From Amoebophrya sp. A120 (Eukaryota > Sar > Dinophyceae > Syndiniales > Amoebophryaceae), in the NCBI GenBank assembly GCA_905178155.1, contig CAJINV010000003.1, positions 4,871,863 to 4,935,862 on the forward strand: DNA of 64,000 nucleotides, in the 5' to 3' direction. This document shows, in pieces, positions 32,625 through 43,802 of this stretch. Below the pieces are notes generated by a model. That model ran no database searches. It was not told the origin of the DNA and saw nothing but the letters and a program-made list of their open reading frames with translations. The position numbers were made by a program, and so were the translations under genes. Numbering within the stretch: the first letter of the stretch is position 1; each line of letters begins with the position of its first letter.

Positions 32625-35600
32625 TCAGATGCCTTCCACAACCAAAACGCTCAGCGTTTCCGGGAGGTAGTACCCGGACGCGACCCACGCGGCGTGTGCT
32701 TTGGCGGTCGACGGGCCGTTTTCCGGCAGGCAGTCCTCACGAGCGGCGGATTGCAGTTTTATCTCGTGAGTGCCTTCCTCATTCTGCCTCATGCGGATCG
32801 CCGACCTGCGCAACCGATTGGATGTGGCATCCGTTGCAAAAACTCGAGGTTTCTGCAGGTCCAAGGTCGGAATGCGTACCCAATTTGTCTCGTCCACAAC
32901 GAGCTTGCCGGCCCAGAACCGGCGGCCGTTCGGAAACGTTCCCAGAAGTGCGGTGGCGTCTGCAGGCTCGTAGAGGGCACTGTCCGTCTCCTTGTCGTAC
33001 ACGGTAGTATCCGTGCACGGTGTCGCCAAGTACGCGATCTGCTGTGGCCAGGAGAGCAAAGGAGGACCATTTTCGGAAGCCTCTTCGCCAACGCCTGCTC
33101 TTTGTTTGTGGCCGGTTTTGTCCGCACCGGTTTCTCCGATCAACTCTCTGACTGCCGCGAGCGCAGCAGCGGTCGCATTTGTACTGTTCATATCTGCGGT
33201 CGAGTTGTTCGCGCTCCCGGTTGTATTAGCAGTTGTAGCGTTGTCGGCCATGGTGACATTGAAATTCAACTGCTCGTCGAATTCCGCAGGCGTGTCCAGC
33301 ACTTTGAAGTTCCACTTGTCTTTGACGCCGTCCCACCACTCCAAAAGGTTTTCTTCCAGCGCCGCAGGGTTGATATACGCTCCCTGCTCTATTGTTGCCT
33401 GGAATCCCGCGCTGGTTATTTCGCGGAGCCTCGGGCGTCGCCATCGCGGCACGTCCCAGGCAAAGTCCAGGACGGTTGTCACGACCACTACGCACTGTGC
33501 GCCCTCAAACGGACGAGAAAACTCAACGTCCGCAAAGGGCTCGGCAGCGGAAAGAATCAGGTCTGCGTAGCCGACCAGAAACGGGGACGCACCCGCCGCG
33601 CCAGTCTCCAGTGACTGCGTACTGTCAGTGTCATCTAGCATGAAATAGTTTTGGAAGAGCGTCAAGCCCGCACTTTCTGCGTTTTTGCCTTTCCCAAAAT
33701 TATTGCTCAGGCTCGCGGCAGCCCCGTAGTACTCTCCGCCTTCGTATCGCGTTTGCAACAATGTTGTCGCCGAGGGTGGTGTTATGCTCGTACCGGCTTT
33801 TGTCTTCCACTGCATTGCTAGAAAAGGCACTTCCTCTGCCGCGTGGACTCCGTCCGCGCCGCAGCGCTGCAATTCGAGCAGACGAATGGTAAAGTTTGTC
33901 GTTCCGTCCGGCGCGCTGATGCTGGGGACCACTGGCGCGTCGCCGTTGAAGCTCGGCACGCCCGGTAGCACGAACACTTTCCCGCTGGCGGGTTCAAAAT
34001 CTATGCCGCCGTAGCGCTGCAACTTGAGGTCGATTTCATACCCGGGGTTTTCGTCTGGACCGGGGATGTCAAGAGTCACCTGGCTCGCTGCTGGAAACAG
34101 GTTTGCCGGCGCCTTGTGCGGGGGGTTCCGCCCTCCCGGGAACACCGCAAAGGCCAGTTGCGCCACGCCCTTCTCTGTGCCCGTACATCCGTGAATTTTC
34201 ACTTGGACGTCGTGCTGCCCGACCCGCCGCATTCGCACAGACGCGGGTGCCACGGTGGAGCTGAGAATTTGCACCAGCGGGGTCGGGTTGCGGAGTGCAG
34301 GATCGAAGGGCAGCGAAATCCAGGTGTTGAAGTGCTCCTCGTCGATGCCGATTAGACCTGACGAGAATGGCCCCAGGACCCTGTCGTAGTTCTTTTCGCC
34401 AATTCGCAGCACAAGCAGAGCGAGCCGTGACACCTTGCTGGCGTCCCCCCCGTCCGAAAACGCCGCCACCTCCAAAAACCGGGCTCTCCGCCTGCCGAAG
34501 CGAACTGCGTAGAACGCGTCGTCCGAAGCCTCCTGGATACTTGCGAAGATGACGTATTCCGGAGTTGCGGACGACGTGGATCCCCTGGGTTCGGGAATCA
34601 GTCCTTCGGGCAGGCTTATTCGATCCCAAGAGGGGGAGCCAGAAAACTGTGAACATAGATATTTTTGTATGAGTTAGTACGTTCGAAATTTTCTGATTGA
34701 TTACGGACTCGGACCATTTCGTGATCATCTACAGGAGCAAGACATATAAAAAAGCAGTCGTACCGGCGACACGGACGACAGGTCTGTTTCGACGACGTAA
34801 GAGAGCCGCGTCCTCCCAGCCAGGACCGTCACCCAAGGTGCAATCTCGGAGCCGTGCAAATCCGCATACCCTTTGCATGTCTTCGGTTCTGCCAGCCGCA
34901 CCACCGGATCGGGTCCCGCGATCCCGGGAGCCTTCACAATCTTGGCTTGGGCCACCTCTGCCGAATTTTGCGTGAGCGGTCCAAAAAACAGAAGTTTCTT
35001 GCTGGACACCACGTGCCCCCGCATGGGTCGGGCTTTAAACCCTAAATCCGCCTCGAAGTCCATGTGCGGGAACATCGGCGTGGTGCTCGCCGCGGACTTG
35101 ACGCACGCCGCAATGTCCCTGCAGGCAAAGGTCATGGAGCGGTCGTCGGACGTCGATAGCTGGAGCGCCGCGTCGTCGACTTTTCGCATGATCCACGCCA
35201 CCAACCCGCCCAGGGTGTACACCTTCGCTTGGTCCTGAATCAGAAACTGCGCCGTTGGCTCCAACACGGTGTTGTTCACCAGCCAGCCCCTTAGCGTCAC
35301 GGGCGCGTTGTTGCCGTGGTACAGGAGGTCGGCAAACTCGGTGAGCATGATGCCGCACACCTGATCCAGCGACCCGGCCACCTCGAACACCACCAGCCGC
35401 TCCTGCACCGCCTTCTCGAGGGCGCCGGCGTACGGTGCCTGCTGCCGCAAGTACTCGACAACGTCGCGCTCCGTGGGCTCGAAGGTCAGCACGTTCGGCA
35501 AGGCCAGTTTTTCGGTGGCGGGCATCTTGAACGCTTTGCGTAGATCATCGAGAACGTCGTCGGTCGAGCGGCTGGCATCCTCGAAAAGGGGGGCGATTTC

Positions 35601-38600
35601 TGTTTCGAACGTGACGTTCCGCACATCCAGGAGTTCTCGGCCGGAACCCGTGCGGTTGTTCGCGTAGAACGCCGTGGCCAGGTGCTCCCGCACCCGGGTG
35701 CGAAACTTGATGGGCGCACCGGACTCGTCGACACCCTCGTGGAGAAAGACGCCGACCTTTTCCATGCGGTGCGGCTCCATCCACCCGCACTTTTCGACGT
35801 TCTGAATCTTCAGGTAGACGCCGTCGGGTAGGACGCGGTAGCGCAGTACTGCGGGTGTCGCGTCGTGTTGGGACTGGATGGTGGCAAAGACTTTCAGGAA
35901 AGGCAACAGGCTCATGTCGACTGAGTCGATCCGCGCCCACCGATCGTCGACGTCCATTATCAGTGACGCGTAAAAGAAGCCTCGCTCGACGGGAGGAACG
36001 AGCACTAAACGATCTTGCATCGCAGTGACGTTCGGGCTCAGCAAGCCAGCGGCTTCGTCAATCCACTCACGAACCTGAAAAAAGTATCATAAGAACTGTG
36101 AGAGGTAGTCGCTGCATCGAATCAATCATGCCGCTTCAAGAGAAGCGACCTCAAAATTTGCGCGCACATGATCAGACGTGCGACGCGAGCAATGAATGGT
36201 GTCTGACATGGTAGTTGAAGTTGTGCCAAAAATTGTCTGCGGAAATAAGCGTAAACAACGAGACTTACCTGTCCTTTCGTGTCCGCGACCGCGAAGTACG
36301 ACGCTTTGATCGTTTTGTTGTTGAATCCGTTAAAACGCGCGGGCTCGCCGGTCTGCGCGACACCAGGCTTTGCCTCCGCCGGAAACGGCTTCGTCAACCG
36401 CACAGAGAAACCCTGCGGTAAGACCCGTGTCACCCGCGCGACCCGCTCCCGCGCACTGTATTTTGGGCCCAGGCTGATGATGACGATAACACTTGCGTCG
36501 GGCGCAAAGGGCGTGCGAAACGGGACGTCGTTTACTTGCGAACTGATGTACCAATAATAGCCGCGTCCGCGGAGGTAGTGAGGTCATGGCGGTCTTTTTG
36601 CCTTTACGCCAAAAAAGACGCAACTTCTCTGCCCACCATGCCATCGTGAGTAATGTTATGCACGACGGTACGGCGGTCGCGAAAAATCTCATTCCAGGGC
36701 TGGCCTCCGTTTGGTTTCGAATCGAAAAACCTTCCCCGCATGCTATGGCCCCGCCAGGGCCCGCGCCAAGGACAGGCCCTTGGGAGCCCCAAATCGGGCC
36801 CATAGCATGCGGATTGGCTTTTTGCTTTTGGCGGACTTTGTTTTTTTGTTTTTTTTTTTTGCAAGATGCCGCATCTTCTGGCCTTCAGTCCGCCTCTGAA
36901 ATGGCGGATTTTGGTGGCGTCTTTTCCGAGGCCCGAATGTGGGCCAAAATTAGGCCCATACTATGCGGATTCGCTGTTTTTTACGGAGTGCTGCTTTTTG
37001 GGCGCCCCTTTTTGGGCGCCCCAAATCGCCAGAAACCAAGGCGGTGGGCGCCTCAGAAGGGCGCCCCTTTTGGCGGCTCCCTTGCGTCGTTTTATCAAGC
37101 GTGAATCGATAGAATCCGCTCGCGCTTGTTTGACAGCAAGGCCCCGGCCGCTTGATAAATGGAAATCTTTTACTTTTATGTCCAAAAACACTTCCGCACG
37201 CTTGAAAACTGCCGGTCGTTTTGCGTAATGCATGGCAAAAAAACCGCTAGATTAGAACGTTCGTGACCTCACTACATACGACAGCTGTGCGAAACCGGCC
37301 TCCGCGTCCTCGTGCGGTGTTTGGATGTCCCAAACGGAATACGAGACTTCCTCGGACCCGTGCCCACCGGTCAGGTACCCCGGCACGCAAGATTCCAGGT
37401 TGTACTCGCGCACCCGGGCCGAGAACGTCTCTCCCTCCATCGCGTCCATCGCAGCGAAGGCCGCGTCCGGTTCGTTTTTCGCGACTGGCCCAAGAAGCAC
37501 TACCAGGCGCTCCTTGTCCGCTGCATCCCCGTGCGCCCCCGTTTTTATCTGTCGGGTTTCAGAGGAAAGACTCACACTGCGGATCGTCAGCGGATTTGGT
37601 CCTGCCGGGGGCGGTGGCTCCTCGGGTTCCTCGTCGTCGCGCCGATGTTGAAATGCAGTATCTGAAGTGCCGTCGGCACCTATTTCTGTAAGTGCTAGCT
37701 CCTGCAAATGTACATTAGAGTGCGATGCTTCATCGATTGCACTTGGTTTTGAAAGCGTCGTTCGTATTGGAGTCGGATAATGCTCCTCAGTTTCCGAGCC
37801 GCCGTTCATTCCACGAGGGGTCCGACCTTCTTCCAACACTACGAAGCCAAGCCGTTCGCGCTTGGACGCTCTACCCCAAACGCAGGAGCCTTGTCCGCGA
37901 ATGCGCTGCGCACGGACGGTTATTTCCCCGGTAGAAGCGACTTCTGTGCGAAGCAAGAGAGGTGCGCGGTTTTCCGCCGTTTGCAGCGCCGCAAACACCC
38001 GCGGTGGAGTGGACCCACGTCTCCTCAAATCGGTTGCCTTGATGGGCAGTTCGGCAGGCTCATCCTCTGCAATCGAGACTACACCTGAGTGATACAGCAA
38101 AGGCGTTCCCGGCAGCACCGTGGTCCGCAATGCAGAACTCCGTTCCTCCACTCTTTTGCTTTTCTCCCGGACCACCGCATACCCCAGACGCACAGCCTTG
38201 CTGCCGTCAAACAGCCCTGCGGGCACGTCGTGCGCAATGGGACGAAACTGTACCTGAAATCCGGCAGGCGTCACGTGACGTATCCGTGCGATCACTGCCT
38301 TGGTCGCGCCGGAGGATAATCTTTCACGGGCTGTCGAATCATCGGCACGTGGAAAAATTTCCTGAATGGTGGGCAGGACAACGAACGACGAAGAGGCAAC
38401 TGCAGGCTCGATTCGCGATGATTCGGCCCAAGTGACGCTATGCCACCTCTTCGTGAGCGGCAGCTGCACCGAGTCGCTGCGAAAAAATGACCCAGCAGAC
38501 GTCCTCGACGCTAGCCAAGGCAAATATGGAGATTGGCGGTTTGTCGCATCAAGTAGTGGCTCGGCTTCGCAGTCCGGGTGATGTGCAAACGCTAGCTCTT

Positions 38601-41600
38601 TCGACCCAGGGCTAAAAAACGGCCCGCTACGGACGTGCACCCCTGGTTCTCCCGCTATCACGACGTGCTCCGACGACGATGCTGGTACGCGGAGGGGCAC
38701 CCCTGCGCCGACCTTTGCACGCCCGATCTTCTGCGATGCAGACGATCCTTCTTCGCCCTCGAGTCGCTGTTGTACCAGGCTGACTGCACTCGTTGATACA
38801 GTTCGTTTGCTCGTCCGCGGGTCAGGTTCGACCTCGATGTGCACCACGCCGCGTTGTTGTTCTTCTGGTGTGTCTGCGGAGGAAAGGCTCGAAGCGGCAG
38901 AATCTGGATCACGAATTTGGGGCTCGATAAAGTGCAGCAAACTAGTACCCTCGGCACGTTCGGGTACCGACGCCGTTCTGCTGGCGTGAAATCGCTGTCC
39001 GGATGCGAGGTGGCCGGTTCCGCACTTCAAAGCTGTCCACCAAACTTTTTCGGCTGACCGTTCAGGACTCGCAGCACCGTCAGTGCCCGTATGCAAAGTG
39101 AATCCGGTTCTGGACACGTCGGATACAGCGACCACCTGCAGCTCCTTTGTACCAACACTTACTGGTGGTCCTGGGGCACAAATGACTTTCCGCGAGGTGC
39201 GAAGCAGAGCTGCGTGTCCAGTGCGATGGCACTTACCTGCGACGCCGTTCACGCAAGCAAGCGACGCGCAGTCGTCTTGGTTATCTCCAACCGCAAATTT
39301 CGATCCGTCCGCGCACGCGCATATCCCTCCGAAGGTCCCAACATTGGGCTGGTTCGCCAGAATGACGTTGCGTTTCGCGGGGCAGCCTCCCTTGAGTGCA
39401 AGGCGATGTGCATCTTCGGCGCAATGAAACCTTTCGCCTGCTTCTTGCGCAAAATGTGGTGCAGCTTCACGGGTCTGAGCAAAGCTTGCAAAAGGCCGCC
39501 CAGAAAGATGTCTGCCATTTTTAACCGAGTCAGCGTTTCTGAAGGCGGCGCTAGACGAAGTGCTTCTTGCTGGTGCAACTTGACACGACACACTGCGTGT
39601 GGAACCTACGAAACTCTTGTGAGCGGGCGCGCAACTTTCATGATCTAGGTCCCCACCGTAGCAACCCAGTGATTGACAGATCGGTACCTTTCCGGTGACC
39701 ACATACACGCTCCCGTCCGCGCACTTGCACTCTGCCATCCAGTCTGTCCGTTCCTGTCTGTGAATGCTCTTTCCGACTTCCACTTCTCGGCCGCCTTGCT
39801 GCCTTTTTACAAGGTCAACTCGATTCAGCCGACTGCTCCCGCAGGAAAACCAACCATCACTAACTTTTTCGTTGCACGCTCCAACAGAAATGTCTTTGCG
39901 GACCCAACTTGGGGCAGGCGGTCTCCTGACCTGTCCCTCGTTATTGCGAGCTCGGTCAGACGCCTGCTTGGACAGTGACTCACCACTTTCACCCGCGCTA
40001 CGCGAATCTGATCCTGTTCGCAGCTCGCTCGACTTACCCAACGAACTTCCGGGAGCTTCGTTTCGATTCCAGGCCTGGCGGCGAAGATCTCCAGCGAGCA
40101 TCCGAATGGCCTGGCGAGACGCCTGCTCGACACTTAGAAGCTCTACTTGAGCAGCGCTCGGCTTGCGCGCACTCGGCGAGTGCTCTGCACCGCTCGTTCC
40201 GCGTCTGTGGCCGGGCTCGAGCGGACTATCCTCCAGGGAAGTTGCACTCGTCTCGGCCTCGGGCTCCGAAGTATAACTCAACTTATTTTGCTCGGAAAGT
40301 GACACGGCATCACCCGGCTCGTGGTCCTGCTCGTTTTGATCATGGTGAAAAAAATTCTGCAACCACGAAAGTGAGTTGTCCTGCTGGCTGGCTTCCTGCA
40401 AGAAAACTGGCGGAAGTTCTTGTTCTCCAACGCTCCCGAACTGTTTCGTTTCTGTGCGAGAATGCATTTCAGTCGCAGCCGCGTTGTCGGCGAGCGCGCA
40501 TACGACCTTCCGACCTACAAGCAGAAGAGCGCGTTGAGGGGACGCAAGCGCAGACGTGAGTTCTCCTTGACCGCACGACAGAGCTTGACCATTGTCGCAC
40601 GCCAAGCTGAGGCAAGTGTCATCTTGTGCACCCACAGCAAAGGCAGTGCCGTCGGGACACAAGCAGTGCCCGCCGTAGCCATCGACGCCGATACCGGGTT
40701 GGTTCGTGAACACCTGATTCGGGCCCGTCGGACACGGTGCGCCAAGATCCTCATCCCCGCGCAGGTCCAGCGGCTCCAGACAGCGCACCTTGCTTTCAAC
40801 AAGAGCACGGTATTGATGGTCTTCTGTCGCACTACTTTGCCTCGCAGCCATTTGCAATGCGCCGAAAAACATGGTGTTTACCTCATGCTCGTTATTCTGC
40901 CCAGGTGGAGCGGGAATAGCAGCACCAGTGGACGTGGACGAGGATCTCTTATACAACTCTGATTCGGAGATAACTGGAGACGTTGCACGTCCTTCAGCCG
41001 CGCAGACGACCCGCCGGCTGGCACGTAGCGCGTGCGGGCGCTCAATAGGCTCGCAATACCCGATCGATAGCGCATTTTCGCACGCAAGTGAGGCGCAACT
41101 GTCCAAATTGTCACCAACCATGTACGCAGAGCCGTCCGGGCAGCGGCAAAGCCCGCCGAAGCTACCAACTCCTTGCACATTTGTCTGCACGGTATTTTTA
41201 GCAGCCGGACATGGGTTATGCCCGAGGTTATCCGGATCCTCCGCGCACGCCGACGGCGAGCGCACCGGTACGCTCTCTAACTCAGACAGGACCGCGTGCC
41301 GTTGATCCGGGCGGTGCCGCTCTTGCTTGTCTGGGTTCGCAGAGAATGTTGACCGAGCTGCTGCTGGTGCAAGCGCGTCACAGTAAACCGCTCGTCCTTG
41401 CCGCCAGGGTCGATCCACGCGCTCGCACTCCCCGATCGCGAGGCCGCCGTAGCAGGCCAAAGACGCGCACTGGTCCCCTACGCTCCCCACGTTGTAGATC
41501 GTTCCGTCTGGACACTGGCACTGACCGCCGTATCCGCTCGATTGTTCCTCGCGCACTGTACCGTCTCCTGTCTGCCCGTTTTCCGCACCTTGATCCGATT

Positions 41601-43245
41601 GTTCTAGCTGTAACAGCACGACCCGATTGCGATTCTGGTGGCCGCATCGCGGAAACGCCTTGTCGACTTCCTCCGCACACGTGGGCTCAGCCTCGCTGCC
41701 TTCACGACCAATAGCAGCAGCGCGTTTGTAAGCGGCGTTCCCTGGGTGACCTGGAGGTTTGGCTGCGCCACAGAAAACGCGCCTGCCCTCGGACAAGAGC
41801 GCCCTTTGCAGCGCGGGATTGGCGAACGTGGCCTCCGTCTCGATGACTGAGTGGGAAACGCCTCCGTCACAGGCGAGCCCCAATTTTTCGTCCCCGCTCA
41901 CGGAGTAGGTGTTTCCGTCGGGACACATGCAGAGACCCTGGAGGGCATTTCGCACGCTCGCGTCATTCGTGTACACGCGATTTTGGCCGGCGCCGCAGGG
42001 CCGCCGCACGTCTCCCGTCGCCAACTGGGCAACCTCCTCTATGCACGTCGGCTGGGCAGGTGCGAAAAAACGGAGTTGTTGTGGGTCGGTCAGCATCGGC
42101 GGGTGAGCAGCAGCCAGGACGACGACGCAATCGCTGCCGAACGGCTTCTGAAACGTGACACGCTGCACAGATGTTGAAGCTGCCTCAACGTCAACATCGT
42201 TTCCCGCTTTGATTGACGACGAAAGCAACACAAGTCCCGCCTGATGGTGCGCCGTGGTCTGGGGGGAAGATAGTAGACTGGCTGCTGTCGTGGCTTCATC
42301 TTCTGTGTCTTTTGCAAACGACGATCCTGCGCACTCATAGTCAAATAAACCGTCCTCGTCCAGCGGTTCAGCAGGAGCAGCTTCGGGATCCGATAGAAAA
42401 AAGCGCCGGCAAGAATGCGGGGCTTTTGCTGTTGACGTGCGTATTTTGTCATTGCTTGGACCACGAGTCTCCTGTGCAAAGAATCCGAGATTGCCGACCA
42501 GTCCTTGAATTGTATCGCCTTGATGGTCGGGTAAGTACAGAGCTCCACCGCCTCCGTCGCGCGCAATGTATTCTGCTAAATCTGTTCGTACATCAGGTTG
42601 AGGTTCTTGACCGAATGCAGTGGGGCAGTCGCGTGTAGGAGACAGAGAGTGCCCTAGTTCAAGCGCCACCGTTGGTTCTGTTTGCATTGCGTTTGCTTCG
42701 GCTTCTTGCGCGACTCGTTTCCGCTTGGTCGCATAAAACTGCGCCACACTTGGAGGCCCGGCTTCGTGCTGGTTCGCCGTTTTACTTTTGTCATCACCGT
42801 TTTCCTGCCGCGACGAAGAATCCACAAAGCCACGCGTGTTGCTGGCATCGTCGTGCGGATCGCCCGTTGTAGTACTCCCCGCATTTGCATCGTTGGAATA
42901 GACATGGCCGCCCGACTCTGGTTCCAAACCCAAGTGCTGCGAGACGGTGGTTTCGTCGGTGCTGTGCCTGGTCTTCACGTCGTGGTGTCGCACGAGCTCC
43001 ACATACGAAGCTGCCGCCTCACGTACCTGCTGCCGCTGCTGAAGCAGGGCCAACCTGCGTTGACGTATGGCATAGGCTTCAACATCAGCAACCGTGCTCG
43101 AGGTAAGAGCTCGGCCGTTGACGAGAACTTCCTGAGCGAGGCTGCAAAATGCCAAAAGCTGTGACCAGGACCGGTTGCCTATGCGCGTTGTACTCGAGAC
43201 TTGTCGGGACGGGACGAGCAGAACTGAGGTGTGGGTGCCCGTCAT
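32625..43245 (-). CDS. Giant modular protein: six Cys-rich repeats plus lectin-like beta modules (3,202 aa)
   Basis: Exons at 43245-37276, 36574-36269, 36074-34764 and 34646-32625. Introns are 701 bp (GT-AC with 12-bp inverted ends), 194 bp and 117 bp (both GT-AG). All are phase 0, giving 3,203 codons. From about residue 400 there are six copies of an 80-95-residue module. Its core is C-x-C-[PA]-D-G-x-x-[YF]-x-V-x-G-x-x-x-x-C-x-S-L-A/G-C, followed 25-40 residues later by [RK]-x-V-x-C. After these come at least eight beta-rich modules with recurring FxxPF....CVVVL, VTPAGFQVQF / VLPQGFSVRL and RLGYAVV elements, resembling H-type-lectin folds. This suggests a secreted or surface adhesive protein. 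The N-terminal segment NRSWSQLLAFCSLAQEVLV is hydrophobic but not a clean signal peptide, so an upstream exon may exist. Confidence 0.75.
36575..37275 (-). mobile_element. 701-bp intron with perfect 12-bp terminal inverted repeats (GT-AC)
   Basis: On the minus strand this intron of the giant gene begins GTAGTGAGGTCA and ends TGACCTCACTAC, an exact 12-bp inverted repeat. Flanking frames meet at phase 0 (SY|LRGRGYYW) only if the whole element is removed, so it would be spliced as GT-AC. No AG lies near the 3' end in a usable phase. Inside are a 13-bp inverted repeat (36736-36748 with 36800-36812) and an approximate 35-bp direct repeat (about 36791 and 36946). It looks like a non-autonomous DNA element acting as an intron. 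It has no coding capacity. Confidence 0.7.
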
Positions 43246-43802
43246 GCTGGTGCACTTCTACCACCTCCGCACCGGCGTTTTTTCTGAGGATCCCGATGGG
43301 AATGGGAACCCGGTCGCATCCACACCGGCCTCATTCTGCTGGTGCGGCGGCGCATGTCAGCATTTTCGAATGTGTTCGTGACGCCCTGAACACAGGGGCC
43401 TGCTGTGCCCCCTGTGGACTCGGGATGGCACGCCCTACCTGTGTCTCACACACTTCTTCTTCCTCCATTTCGAAATTCCGTTCAAGAAAAAAACAGCAAC
43501 TCTCTCGTTCACGAAGGAGCCGGCACGACACTGTCTCTCAGCACAAAAACAAAACTACGTACTGCAGGAAGATGCTTCCGCCCACTTCACACTTATTTCC
43601 GCAACAGTTAGAGGTGGTCGCGAACACTTTCCTGTGCTTGCAGCCTGAGGTGCCGTGCGTTTTCGCGACTTTTCATTATTAATTCGGATCATTCACTTAT
43701 GTACGTCCAATTCAACGCCCAGTTGGCGCTGCAATCATACATTCATATCTAATGTCGAACGGAGCGCATTGCAGTTGCTGTGCGCTGAAGTTCAAACAGT
43801 CT
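43246..43802. other. Intergenic region / possible 5' end of giant gene
   Basis: About 560 bp. A minus-strand frame rich in Arg/Glu (43531-43331) is open but not clearly coding. It could contain a leader exon for the giant gene. Confidence 0.4.
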
